A stretch of DNA of 64,000 nt from contig JAGHQL010000064.1 of the NCBI GenBank assembly GCA_020080175.1, positions 1 to 64,000 of the forward strand. The letters run 5' to 3'. The notes under the pieces are model-generated. The model made no database searches and was not told where the DNA came from. It was given only the letters and a program-made list of their open reading frames with translations. The translations under genes and the position numbers were made by a program. The first letter of the stretch is position 1; every line of letters starts with the position of its first letter. The DNA is from Glutinoglossum americanum. Taxonomy: Eukaryota; Ascomycota; Geoglossomycetes; Geoglossales; Geoglossaceae. Positions 47,214 through 58,350 of the stretch are shown here, in pieces.

Positions 47214-47635
47214 TACTGCAAGAGGTTTCAACGATCAAGTTTACTGAATTACGTGTGCGGCTGTGTCGCCCGCCGTAGTTCCGACAAATTCAGGCACGTG
47301 ATGAAGTTTGGATATTTCCCCGGTGAGAAGTTGGGGATTCTGTATAAATCACGTGAATTAAGGAACTACTCTTAACCGCAGCAAATGAATTGGATAGTTA
47401 GGTCAGACTGCTCATTCACTCTTAAGGTTATTGTTGGGAGGTCTTCACTTTACGCGTCCACGCGACAGGAACGCGACTTTCAAGTCAACCCCAGCATCTT
47501 CGCTTTGTGACCAATACCGTCCTAGTATGCATCGCATCCTTATCTTATAATTCTTCAGCTTCATCAGATCAGCCTAAGTGCTGAAATTCAGACTGCTGTA
47601 CGAATTACTTCACTTGTCAACTTCTCACTTTCCCT
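47214..47635. promoter_or_regulatory. Divergent promoter NRDE2/RNR inhibitor
   Basis: 422 bases between two divergent start codons. It holds CACGTGA at 47295-47301 and 47350-47356, and a cluster of MCB-like elements at 47452-47476. Confidence 0.6.
47452..47476. promoter_or_regulatory. MCB-like cluster (ACGCGT, ACGCGA, ACGCGA)
   Basis: ACGCGT at 47452-47457 is the exact MluI cell-cycle box bound by MBF (Mbp1/Swi6) in fungi. ACGCGA follows at 47460-47465 and 47471-47476. The cluster is 160-184 bases upstream of the RNR-inhibitor start, a suitable place for G1/S control. Confidence 0.6.
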
Positions 47636-48496
47636 ATGCCTGCTTCCGGAAGGCAGGCCAAACGGCCTTTCCAAGCTAGCATCACATCGTACTTTCCTAT
47701 CACCCAATCGACTTCACTATCTCCGTCACAACCAATCTATGCGCAATGCACTCCGCCTCTTCCAGCAGCAATCCAGTCATCCTTGCTCAACGTAGGCATG
47801 CGTATTCGGAAATCTGTACCAGAAGGATACAAGACTGGCACTTACTGTGGGCTAGATGCAGTTGCGGATGGTAGCTCATCTCCTCACACAATAGGGGGGG
47901 CATTTGTCGGCGAGGACATTACGGACCGGCGTCTTGCCGAGTTGACACCATATTGTGGAATCATGAAAGTCGGAGGCTATGCGTTGCAGCGGAATGATAG
48001 TGATAGGAAGTCAGCATCACTGGGACGCGAAATAAGTGAGGCATTCGACTCTAACCGGTTTGATTTTCCAAGCGGGAGCCAAGATTCTACAATATCGACA
48101 TTGTCTACAGAATCTATGCCCCCCGTTCCGCGAACTGTCAACCTACACAAACGGCGATTGGAGGATGAGAGTGAATACGAGATTGGCGAATCGCCTCTCA
48201 GTCCATTCATCTATGAGGACTCAACGCCACCGCCAGCATCGCTCCCGAACTACTCCGTCAGTCAGATATCGGTGACGAATATTAATTTGTCCCGGCCTCT
48301 CGCTCAGCCCCGGAGTCGGAAGCGAGCGCATCAAATCGCTATCTCGCGGGCTGCGAAATCCTACACGGAGAATGAAGAGAATATGGAGATGGGCATGGGG
48401 GCCCCAATTGCGCAGTGTGGAGATGACTTCGACGAGGCTGACTTCCTGCTTCCGTATTCCTGGGGTGCAGTGGAGGTGGAAATGACCGGAATCTGA
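47636..48496 (+). CDS. Ribonucleotide reductase inhibitor family (Spd1/Sml1/Dif1-like)
   Basis: Single exon, 286 residues. The segment LPAAIQSSLLNVGMRIRKSV followed by PEGYKT matches the conserved block of the fungal RNR_inhib family, whose members hold ribonucleotide reductase inactive or control import of its small subunit outside S phase. The N-terminus reads KRPFQASITSYFPITQS; Q13-x-x-I16-x-x-Y19-F20 fits the PIP box that binds PCNA. A later GGYALQRNDSDRK and a Ser-rich stretch lead to a basic region (PRSRKRAHQIAISRAAK) that could be a nuclear signal, and an acidic C-terminus (DDFDEADFLLPYSWGAVEVE). The MCB cluster upstream suggests G1/S transcription. Family assignment is from the conserved block; the inhibition mechanism in this species is inferred. 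Confidence 0.85.
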   Translation: MPASGRQAKRPFQASITSYFPITQSTSLSPSQPIYAQCTPPLPAAIQSSLLNVGMRIRKSVPEGYKTGTYCGLDAVADGSSSPHTIGGAFVGEDITDRRLAELTPYCGIMKVGGYALQRNDSDRKSASLGREISEAFDSNRFDFPSGSQDSTISTLSTESMPPVPRTVNLHKRRLEDESEYEIGESPLSPFIYEDSTPPPASLPNYSVSQISVTNINLSRPLAQPRSRKRAHQIAISRAAKSYTENEENMEMGMGAPIAQCGDDFDEADFLLPYSWGAVEVEMTGI

Positions 48497-48848
48497 AACT
48501 TGGGTGTATGCATGTATAACATGGGACGGCTGTATCCTTTATGTGCTTGGGGCGTCTCCCAGCTACATGGGCGGGCTGGGTAGGGTGTTTATTAGCTCTT
48601 GGGTGTATCTATTCGATATTGTTTTTGGCAGGCGTTACATACGGGGACAGGACTACGCAGGGGTATTGGTATGGCGTGAATACATCCTCAAATTCTTCAC
48701 GTAGTGTAAGTATGCGCTAGGGTAGCAGACCGGTCTCTCGACTCACGCGTGACATAATTCAAGCAATTAATGTAGAGACATTTTATATGGTTTGCCTATC
48801 TGAAGCCTTGCCAAACTCCGAACCGTGCTAAATATTCTAGGACAGGGA
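48497..48848. other. Convergent intergenic region
   Basis: Lies between the RNR-inhibitor and SEC65 3' ends. No feature is seen. Confidence 0.5.
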
Positions 48849-49756
48849 CTACGCCTTGGCTCTTTTCTTTTCTTTCTTCTTCTTTCCAGCGTTATTTCCA
48901 TCGCCTCCGCTAGCGCTCCCTTCAACTTGGCCCTGCAGCTCGCCCATCATCTCCTTGAAGAAATTCTCACTGACACCACCTCCACTGAGTGCTGGTGAGT
49001 GAACTGGAAGAATGGTCCCCATCTTCCAACCGCGAGGGACAGCCACAGGCGGAATTGGTTTGCCGGGGTCAGGCATAGGAACATTAGGGAGTTTGAGGCG
49101 AAGGGGGGAGGTTGGAGTGGTTGGGTTAGCAAGGAGATGCTTGGAGACGAGGGTGTATAAGTGGTGCTCTGTTTGCGGAGACGGTGAGATTAGAAACAAT
49201 ACCCTGACCGAGAAACGTCACAATAGCGAACTGCACAACGTCTAATGTAGCAATGAAACTTTGCAAAGGCGGGTAAGCTGTGACAGCTGTGATGCTCACT
49301 ATTCTTGACCCGGCTGTTCACCGCCTTTCCATCTTGCTTGACCAGTACTCTTACCCTCCCCGGATTCGCCCAATCTTTCGGATGCATCTTTGCTGGTTCG
49401 AAAACCACATTCAATCCGAGCTCTTGTGCTGCATCTACGATGTCCCTAGCTAGCGGATTCTCCACGGCAAACTCCTTCCCCACGCGTCTGCCCTGCGCAC
49501 GAGAGCGCCTCTTGTCGAAGTAGAGAGGGTATAGGCATTGGTAGCCCTTGTATTTACCTGAATCCGCATGGGAGATGAATCCAGTTTTCGGGGCGTTGGA
49601 AGGGATGCCGGAAGGGTCATCAAGCAGGGAAGCGGCAGTGGTGGCGGGGATAATGGCGGACCGGGAGAATTGCGCTGGGTCAAATGATGATGGGTCCATG
49701 ACTTCGGGATCCGAGTCCGAGTCTGAGACCTCTTCTATCCGGGCATGGTAAGACAT
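48849..49756 (-). CDS. SEC65: Signal recognition particle subunit SRP19/Sec65
   Basis: Binds SRP RNA and helps load SRP54, for co-translational targeting to the ER. Two exons, 49756-49300 and 49168-48849, 258 residues, close to yeast Sec65 (273). The core shows YQCLYPLYFDKRRSRAQGRR (the SRP19 signature around YP-x-Y-D), ENPLARDIVDAAQELGL, FEPAKMHPKDWANPGRVRV and, across the intron, NSRVKNKHHLYTLVSKHL. The N-terminus is acidic (EEVSDSDSDPEVMDPSSFDP) and the C-terminus is a basic Lys-rich tail (GKKKKEKKRAKA). Intron 49299-49169 (131 nt) is phase 1. The start ATG has no competing upstream ATG in frame nearby. Confidence 0.94.
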
Positions 49757-51427
49757 AGTTGCGAATTGGGGCTACCGCTCAGCGGAGGCAGGCGTAGTCA
49801 CAGGAGCAAGGTACGGTGCAAGTGGGTAAACGTTCGCGCATCGCAAAAGATATTGGGTTCTGGGATCGCACCGGGACCCACGTGCAGAATTATCCGAAGT
49901 CACAGGGTTAAGCCGCCCAACGACAGCCTCACTCTGAAGCTATTGCATGCGCTCTGATGGACACAGATGTGTCAAAGCAACGACTGCTGCATGCTACATT
50001 GGTCGTCCCGCAGACTGGTGCTATACTCTACATTTCGGAACGATAAGCCAGCTGCCGGAGATTCATGGAATGGCCCTTTTTCATCCCCGGAAGGCTGATC
50101 TACGACCCGACACAACCAAGCTACCCTCTGCTTTCTCGTTGCTCGGACGGCTTTGTCTTGCTTAGTGTGTTTATGTACAAGTGCCGCTAGGATTAGGTGA
50201 GAACTAGTGTGCTATGACTTGGGCTACCTCGCCGCAGTTCCCGGTATAGACCGACTTTCCCATGTAACGTTGTCCTTTTTTCTTGAGATTTCCAAGCGAA
50301 ATGTGGCTTTGCGCCTCTCGAATATCGTTCTCTTGGCGTGCAACTTATTTCGAGTCGCTCGGGGATATTATGATTGACTGTACCTTTTCCTTCTACTAGC
50401 AGCCAGACCTATCTTGAACGATAAACATCTCTGGGCCTCCTGTGCCGTGTCTGCGCACGCCCGGTATGACCCGCAGTATTGCCTCCTACACACAGAGGGT
50501 CTGACCTTTTAAGAGCAGGTTCGAAACCGGTGTGGCAGGCGCCAACCGGGATGTCTCTCATTCCAGTTCGGTTGTGAAAGCACGCACTGACTGCAATCCC
50601 TTTTCCTCCTGATACTGCTCTGTGTGTTCAAGCGGCGGGAAATGACTCCGACGCTTGAATGGGAAGCTACATATATCCCCTAATTTTTTTTCTGTCGTAG
50701 TGTTAGCGTTCCCGCTTCTGGACTTCCGAACTATATCCGGATTGGGCTACTTCCTCGGGCCTGAGGATCTGTTTCGCCTTTCTTGGTTTAGGAAAAGGCC
50801 AAAACGGTGGAGCACCTTAGCGCATCTCAAGTTCTGCACTGTGATCAGTGGCGCTAAAGATTTGACAGGGGCATTCACGTGGAGCTGTGGCACTCACTTT
50901 CTCCACAACCCCGCCGATTTGTGCGAGTACGACATGCAATCAGAGCAGTGTCTCATTAATTCAGCATTCAGCTCATCAATCGTACATGCTCGCTTAGTGT
51001 ATTCCGGAAGATCCGGAGTGAATCAACGCCTAAAAAAAAAGAAATACAGGTTTGGAAATCTGTCTTCCGACGCCAAAACGATTGACTTGTTGATATTCGT
51101 GATATTTCGTCTGATCAAGAAGGGCTTCAATTGTTCCGTATTTTGAGACGAGCCAGGTTCCGATGCTTCGGCCTCCATCTCTTTTCTTTCCTCGGCATGC
51201 CGACGGCATGCCGATGGTTTGTTGGCTCTATCGCCGAGTTTCCTTTATCGGAATACTATATCACCGGGCTTGATAGAAGCTTGAAAGGTCAAGGCGGCGA
51301 ATGTCTTCTTATAAACTCCCGCTTCTTGCGCGCAGCCCTTTGAAACCTTTCCAATAACGCCTCGAGGTTACTCGCCTTTCTTCCAATTCCTCACATCCAA
51401 TTCACTCGTCCCCGCAGCTTGAGAGAA
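49757..51427. other. Divergent intergenic region, 1.7 kb
   Basis: Lies between SEC65 (minus) and the aminotransferase (plus). It holds a GGCATGCCGAC direct repeat near 51196-51218 and a lone tRNA B-box-like sequence at 50518-50528 without a matching tRNA fold. A 163-codon frame at 50655-51146 has no recognisable homology. Confidence 0.5.
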
Positions 51428-53202
51428 ATGGCTCCATCAGCTATCACGACTGAGCGTAATGAGATTCCTGTGCCGAAGGTGGACGTCCACGTTTCAACGG
51501 GGACTGCCCTTCTCCATCGTGATCTGCATCGTGACCCTTCGAAAGTCGTTAGTGCATCTGGCAACTACCTGACCTTAAGCAACGGCCAAGTGATACTCGA
51601 TGCTACTGGAGGAGCAGCAGTTTCATGTATTGGACATGGAAACCAGCGCGTTAAGAGCGCCATCGCCGCTCAGCTTGATGAGACCGCTTATTGTCATACC
51701 CTCCTCTTCACGAGTTCTGGCGCAGAAGGTCTGGCTAAGGCTTTAATCGACTCCACTCACGGCGAGATGGCAAAAGCATTTATCGTGAGCTCAGGTATGG
51801 CCTCCTCCGGTTACCTTCGCACTCGTTGAGAGAGGATAGCCTTCTCTGGGGCCATCGAAAATTCTGTGCATAAACATACTAACTCACGATCGCCAGGCTC
51901 GGAAGCGATGGAAGCAGCTATGAAGCTAGCTCGCCAGTATTATCTTGAGGTATCTCCGCCTCAACCTCAACGCACCCGGTTCATTGCTAGAAATGAATCA
52001 TATCATGGGACTACCCTTGGAGCTTTGTCAATGTCCGGCCACAGGGCGCGACGTGCAAAATTCGAGCCTATTCTCCTTGACAACATCAGCCGAGTCTCAG
52101 CCTGTAATACTTACCGTGGCATGAGAGGCAGCGAAACTGCCCAAGACTATGTTGAACGACTCGCCCAAGAGCTGGATGATGAATTTCAGCGCGTAGGCCC
52201 CGACACTGTGTGTGCATTTGTTGCCGAGCCAGTTGTTGGCGCTGTAAGTATATTCTCCCTAATCTGCCTATTTGCGTCTTATCCTCCTACTGCATAACTG
52301 CTTGGATGAACCATAACTAACCGTGATGGTTCCAGGCATTGGGTTGCGTGCCCTCGACCCCAGGATATTTTAAGGCTATGAAGGCCGTTTGCAAAAAGTA
52401 CGGTGCTCTCCTCATCATGGACGAGATCATGTGTGGCATGGGCCGCTGTGGTACATTACATGCTTGGGAGTACGAAGGAATAGCCCCTGACATCCAAACG
52501 ATTGGGAAGGGGCTTGGGGGCGGGTACGCCCCTATTGCGGCTATCCTTATCAACCACCGGGTCGTGGATGCCTTGGATAAGGGCACAGGGTGAGCTAGTC
52601 CCTTCCGTGACCTACAAGTCTCAAAAAGCATAAAACGCATAATTTCTCGTCCCTATCGCCTTCACTTACTGATTTGATTCTTTCCACTAGCTCCTTTGCT
52701 CATGGTCAGACTTACCAAGGCCACCCAGTCTCGTGCGCCGCTGCGCTTGAAGTCCAAAACATTATCCGAGAAGGGAACCTGGTAGAGAATGTGCGTGTGA
52801 TAGGCGATTACCTCGCATCTAGCTTGAGAGCTAGAATCGGTAATCACCCGAACGTGGGCGACATTAGAGGCCGGGGTCTATTCTTAGGGGTAAGTCGCGT
52901 TCACCTTTATGGTGTGTCAGCAGTGCTAACATTCCTTCACCTAGATTGAGTTTGTAAAATCCAAGGCCAGCAGAGAACCATTCCCTCCAGCTTTAAAAAT
53001 CGCCAACACGATCTTCACTAGAGCTATCGACCCAAAATATAGTATGACGACATATCCTGGCACCGGTACCGCTGATGGGTATTCCGGCGACCATATTCTA
53101 TTGGCACCAGCGTATAACGTCACCCATGATGTGATTGACAAGATCGTGGAGACTATTGGAAAAGTGATCGAAGAGGTTTTTCAGGAGATTTCTGAGTCGT
53201 AA
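51428..53202 (+). CDS. Class III PLP-dependent aminotransferase
   Basis: Five exons: 51428-51794, 51897-52243, 52336-52589, 52691-52889 and 52945-53202, 474 residues. Class III features in order: LDATGGAAVSCIGHGNQRV, SSGSEAMEAAMKLARQY (PLP phosphate loop, spanning intron 1), RNESYHGTTLGALSMSGH, AEPVVGA, LLIMDEIMCGMGRCGTLHAW (PLP-ring Asp) and TIGKGLGGGYAPIAA with the Schiff-base lysine. GQTYQGHPVSCAAALEVQ and GLFLGIEFV follow. Family members act on omega-amino acids, beta-alanine, ornithine derivatives or related amines; the exact substrate cannot be told from sequence. All catalytic residues are present. No targeting signal is seen, so it is probably cytosolic. Confidence 0.93.
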
Positions 53203-53405
53203 TTGGGATTTTCGAGGCTTGCTATTGTCACTACCACCTACGAATTTCTTTCTAACGATGAATGCTCCACAGGCGGTTGTAAGATAGGAATTGTTAATTG
53301 CAACGACTGCACTAATTAAAGTATGCAGTACACTACATGTAGCTGGGCTTATAGTGCCAATACTTCGTCTCTACCTATACCCTCTCCTTTCCTCTTCATG
53401 CTTTC

Positions 53406-54210
53406 TTACTCAATATCGACCTTCTTAACCTCCACGTATTCCCTGTCTTGCTTCGGGATAGTTACAATAAGTACGCCTACCATGGTTCGTTAGCTAAAAC
53501 GATTCAATTGGCAGATTGTTACAGAGCCAAAGACTGAGATACTCACCATCTTCAAGCTTGGCCGTGATAGCCTCATCATCGATCTTAGCTGGATGTCTCT
53601 CATTCCCGAGCCTCAGCTTCTTCTCAAAGGCACCGACAGTGCGCTCATCCAGTGCCAGTGTCTTCAAGAACTCTTCATCGCCGGGTCGATAGACAACCCC
53701 AGCGACGCTCAGCTCCGACTTATCGGCATTCCAGTTGATGCCCACATCCTCCTTCTTGACACCTGGCAGCGAGATGTGGATCACATAGCTGTCCTCGGTA
53801 TCAAAAACATCGGCAGGTGGTGTATGATCTTGGTTGTTGTTGGTATCCGGGCTACCGGCTCGCCAGGCGTGCGCCCAGGGATGGCCGGTGAAGGGGAAGC
53901 CGGTAAATGCAGGGCCGCCGAAGCCATGGGGACCTCCGCAGCCGTGACGGAATCCACCGCGTCCGTTGTGGTGGGAGCGACCCCTACCTCCACAGTGACC
54001 GCGGGCACTGCCCTTGCCGGCGCAGGGGTTCTCATCCGTGTCTTTGTCGTTAGCGGCGTGGGAGGGTTTCTCCTCGGTGGATTCACCCCTAAGGGTCTCA
54101 CTGGATTCGCGGGAGTTGCTAAAGAGCGGGCTATCTGCGATTTGGTCCTCAAACGACGCAACGAAGTCCCAGAAGGGAGCGGACTGGTTGAAATACCTGA
54201 TAGTAGGCAT
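53406..54210 (-). CDS. Small heat-shock protein (Hsp20/alpha-crystallin)
   Basis: ATP-independent holdase chaperone. Two exons, 54210-53547 and 53476-53406, 244 residues. The N-terminus MPTIRYFNQSAPFWDFVASF is typical of fungal Hsp30-type proteins. A Gly/His/Arg-rich segment at about residues 67-115 (GHCGGRGRSHHNGRGGFRHG) is an insertion before the alpha-crystallin domain. The domain starts near PPADVFDTEDSYVIHISLPG and runs through ELSVAGVVYRPG to AKLEDGVLIVTIPK, the conserved A-x-x-x-x-G-V-L end motif, which spans the intron. A C-terminal VDIE gives an I/V-x-I/V-like tail. A TATAAAA box lies at 54341-54347, 131 bases upstream of the start. Divergent from RDH54. Confidence 0.92.
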
Positions 54211-54842
54211 GTTCTGGTGTAAGATGTGGACGTGGACTTGTAAATTGTATTTTGTGATACGACAGAGCTTCGACAAGAGATCAGGAGATGGTAATTGATA
54301 GTGGTATAGAATAATGTCAAAAACAACAATGGCAGACGGTTTTTATACACGATTCCTGACGGCGGGAGGCGATGTTCAGCCCAGGCAGCACACGCACACG
54401 TATGTTGCACCAAACAACCAAGTTACATAACCTAAATAAATGGCAGGCCAAAGAACGCCTAGGAACCAACTAGAAGCCCAAAACAAGATTAAAAATTCCC
54501 TCCCGGATTAGAAGCATCAAGCTAGAACGCGTGTCTGATGGTGGCCTACCCGCCTTCATGCCAACAACGGAGAGTCGGTGTCATGAGGCTCCGATTTGGC
54601 AATATTGGGACTTTTCACCTATAGGAGTCGGGGAGTTGAATGCCCCGATGGGAAGATGTGGCGATTCACGCCTCAGAAGCACGAGGAAGGTCGGGGAATT
54701 GGGTGATGACTAAGGAGCGGCTTAAAAACCCGGGGTCTTCGCTACACGTGAATTGGCGTTTTGTCGCGCCACCTCGCGTCGAGGAATGGTTGCTATATAT
54801 CAATCACAGCCGTCAGTTCAGCCATCGGCTCGGTGATGGAGC
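54211..54842. promoter_or_regulatory. Divergent promoter Hsp20/RDH54
   Basis: 632 bases. Towards Hsp20 it has a TATAAAA element (minus strand, 54341-54347). Towards RDH54 it has ACGCGT at 54528-54533 and CACGTGA at 54745-54751. I did not find a clean heat-shock element of alternating GAA/TTC triplets. Confidence 0.5.
54528..54533. promoter_or_regulatory. MCB element ACGCGT upstream of RDH54
   Basis: Exact MluI cell-cycle box, 310 bases before the RDH54 ATG. G1/S-regulated repair genes in fungi often carry this site; a 6-mer alone is weak evidence. Confidence 0.35.
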
Positions 54843-57635
54843 ATGCTCAACAAACCATTTCGACCCCCGCTACTTAGGCGGGTTCCACCGCCGCCTACTG
54901 GAGAAGAGACCAAATGCCCAGATGAACGGCCTACAAAGCGGCGGCGGGCCGACTCGAACCAGAAAGATGAACGAGATGATCGGGCACCAATCGGGCACAT
55001 GACGGTCAGAGCTGTGCCTCGGAAACCTTTGGCCGGAATAACGAACCCCACGGTAGCTGCTGATGCCATGGACCCCCCGAGTGACGTTGCACAAGGATAT
55101 TATACGGTCCTCTGGTACAGCCCTGCGCGCATTCTATCTGTCGTCCAATACTGACCAAGACAACGTTCCAATATTAGGCGAAAATTTACAAACAAAAAGC
55201 ACAAGACTTGGGATGGGGATGGTGTCTTATCTGTGGTGGATGGGCACGCTCATCTGCAAGACATCTCAGGCACAAGCTTGGGCAAAGCCACTCTCAAATC
55301 ACCCCTTCTGCCAGGCTCTACATTGTCCGTCTCTGGTAAAGAGGTTGAGGTCGACTCGATACTATCGAGGGATGACTATATGAAAGGTCGACGACTTCTT
55401 CCCACGAAGGTCCAGACTCCGAACGCCCAACAGGACATCGGCAAACCTATTCCCGCAAAGGTTCGGGGATGGCCTTCTGTGATCGCCCGAAGGGCCAGCC
55501 CCGCTATACTTCCTACAGCAATAAAGCGATTTAAGAATCCATTGCTAGCAACTACCGTTCTATACAAGACGGATGATAGAGAACCTGCGCCACGACATGA
55601 CCCGCATCAGGAGGGAGCTTTGGTAATGAAAAGACCGACAAGCATTCCTAAAGACAAACGAGTCGTAGACGTTGTGGTGGATCCTGTTCTTGGAAAACAC
55701 CTTCGTATACACCAGAGGGAGGGAGTAAAATTTATGTATGAGTGTGTAATGGGCATGAGGCCCTTTGATGGGCAAGGCGCTATCTTAGCCGACGAAATGG
55801 GGTTAGGCAAGACCCTACAGACTATCACGCTTCTCTGGACCCTGCTCAAGCAAAATCCGATATATGAAGCTCAACCCGTTATTAAAAAGGCTTTAATTGT
55901 CTGTCCGGCTACACTTATCAATAACTGGCGCAAAGAATTCCGGAAATGGCTTGGAAATGACCGCATAGGAGTATTCCTTGCTGACGACAAAAAAGTAAAC
56001 CTTCGAGATTTTACGATGGGTAAATCCTACAGTGTCATGATCATTGGCTACGAAAAACTCCGCATAGTCCAACAGGAGCTTACGGAAGGCTCTGGAATCG
56101 ATATCGTCGTCGCTGATGAAGGCCACAGGATCAAGACAGCTCAAAACAAGTCCGCTCAGGCTATTAGAGCTTTGAATACCCCGCGCCGAGTCATATTATC
56201 CGGCACTCCGATACAAAATGACCTCTCCGAGTTCTTTGTGATGGTGGATTTTATAAACCCAGGTCTACTAGGGACATATAACACATTCAAGAAGGAGTTC
56301 GAAAACCCTATTATCAAGAGTAGGCAACCAGGAGCTGCAAAGAAGGACATTGAGAAAGGTTCGGCGAGGAGCGAAGAGCTGGCTTCTCTGACCAAAATGT
56401 TTATCCTTAGACGAACGGCCGAAATTCTTTCCAAATACCTACCACCAAAGACAGAATACGTTCTGTTCTGCCGACCGACGGCAGCTCAAGTTGACGTGTA
56501 CAGGGCTATAATAGAGTCTCCAGTCTTCAGTAACCTTTTGGGAAGCACAGAAGCATCTCTGCAGCTCATCACGCTACTGAAGAAAGTCTGCAACTCACCT
56601 GCCCTACTAGCCAACATGAAGGACGGAGATGAATACTCTAATAGGAGCATCGACGCCCTCTTGTCTTTTATCGATCCCACAGTCACCCAGTCAAACCCAA
56701 TACTATCCAGCGGGAAAATGCGTATTCTCGACTGCATGCTTAAGATACTCAAGGAAACTACAGAGGAAAAGATTGTTCTAGTCTCAAACTACACCTCAAC
56801 CCTGGATCTTCTACAAAACCTCCTCGCCGCCCGAGGACTCAACTTCCTCCGTCTCGACGGTTCTACCCCGACGGCTAAGCGCCAAGGCCTCGTCGACACA
56901 TTCAATAGCACTTCCAGCTCCAAATTCTTTGCCTTCCTACTCTCTGCGAAGTCTGGTGGCGCGGGCCTTAACCTTATCGGTGCCTCTCGGCTCGTTCTGT
57001 TTGAGGTTGATTGGAACCCTAGTACTGACCTGCAAGCTATGGCACGTATCCACCGGGACGGCCAGCGGCGAGACGTCAAGATTTACCGCCTCCTGATGGC
57101 GGGAGGACTGGATGAGAAGATCTATCAGCGTCAATTGACGAAACAAGGTCTCGCGGAATCGGTCATAGATAATAAAGCTAGTGCGTCGAGTTTCACGCAA
57201 AGTGAATTACGGGATCTGTTCTCGTTAGATACTGAGTCGTTGTGCCAAACACACGATCTGCTAGGTTGCGAATGTCACGGCAGGGGCATCAAGATGTCTC
57301 CCAATCCTGGAGCTAGCGCTATATTACCCTTAGTAGAGGACTCTAGCTCCGAAGATGAGTTCCCCGAGCTACCCCAGTTAATCAGCGCCTCGAAGGTCGA
57401 TATGGCAAGACAGGAAAATGAGATCCAGGAACGTGAGCGCTTGAAGTCGGCAAAGGGCAAGGGCAAGATGCAGTCGTTGATGCGGTATGCGCATATCGAC
57501 ACTTCGATCTTTGCTAGAGATAGCGGTGATGAGTTGATAGATGAAATGGAAAGTTTGATCGACGACGATATTTTGCTTAAGGTTCTGAGGGAGGATGGGA
57601 ATAGGATTCCTTTCCTCTTCTCGAAACCCTCTTGA
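54843..57635 (+). CDS. RDH54: Rad54-family DNA translocase Rdh54/Tid1 (RAD54B)
   Basis: Swi2/Snf2 motor that removes Rad51/Dmc1 from duplex DNA and helps homologous recombination, with a meiotic bias in yeast. Two exons, 54843-55114 and 55178-57635, 909 residues. The N-terminal block FRPPLLRRVPPPP, PRKPLAGITNP and YYTVLWRKFTNKKHKTWDGD (across the intron) favours Rdh54 over Rad54. ATPase lobe 1: ILADEMGLGKTLQT near residue 294 (Walker A), the Rad54-type DEGH box (VVADEGHRIK, near 403) and LSGTPIQNDLSEFF. Lobe 2: LRLDGSTPTAKRQ, SAKSGGAGLNLIGASRL and QAMARIHRDGQRRDVKIYRL. The C-terminus has DLFSLDTESLCQTHDLLGCE, the Cys-containing Rdh54 tail, then an acidic region. The 63-nt intron splits Trp91. 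Confidence 0.94.
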
Positions 57636-58350
57636 CTTTTGAACATTTTGCTAGTCCACTTGCTGCAAATCTTGACTTGATAATGATAGGAGAGCGATCC
57701 AGATATAGCTCTGCTCTATCCTTGGAACATGAGCGTCGTCCCCGCAAAGTAGATAGACATCATCTAGAGGATCATAATATATGAATTATTGCTTTCTAGC
57801 TCAAGCTTAGCCCCTAACTTTCATAGAGTCCTACAAGCCGACTTCCACACCACACATACGAAATAAACTTCCCACCCACCACACCACCCGCTCACTCCTC
57901 AGCAGACTATGTATGTAAATGTCTCCCATTTCCAGACGAGCACACCGCACATAAGGAAAAAAAAAAAAAAAGGAAACCTTCATAAACACGTTACATCAAT
58001 TTTTTCTCCTTTTTTCGCTTCCATCAAACAAGTGCAAAGGGGGAATAATGAGAGGCACAAAAAAAAAACAACGCAAGAGAGGAAATAAAAAGAGGAATGA
58101 TGCCACGCTCAGTCAGTTTACGCTCAATAAAAGCCCACTTCAACGCATACTTTGCCATTGGGCCAGGCTCGTCCAACCTATCTCTACTCCTTGAATCGAG
58201 AAAAACTTCCAACAACAAATGCGAAAGCGATGCGATTCGAACAACTTGATCTTTTTTTAAGGCAACGCTCAACAGGTCGCTGTACAATTTTCTTTTTTGC
58301 GCGCAAAAGAGCAGCAGTTCACCAGCATACGCAGTTTATATCACGAGGAA
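57636..58350. other. Convergent intergenic region
   Basis: Lies between the RDH54 and acidic-protein 3' ends. A runs occur near 57957-57971 and 58060-58068. No gene is seen. Confidence 0.5.

Noticed and set aside
50518-50528. GGTTCGAAACC, a tRNA B-box-like sequence
   Set aside because: The flanks do not pair as a T-stem, and no A-box or acceptor stem could be built around it.
54942-54960. Reverse-strand GGTTCGAGTC B-box-like sequence
   Set aside because: It lies inside the conserved first exon of RDH54 and has no cloverleaf around it.
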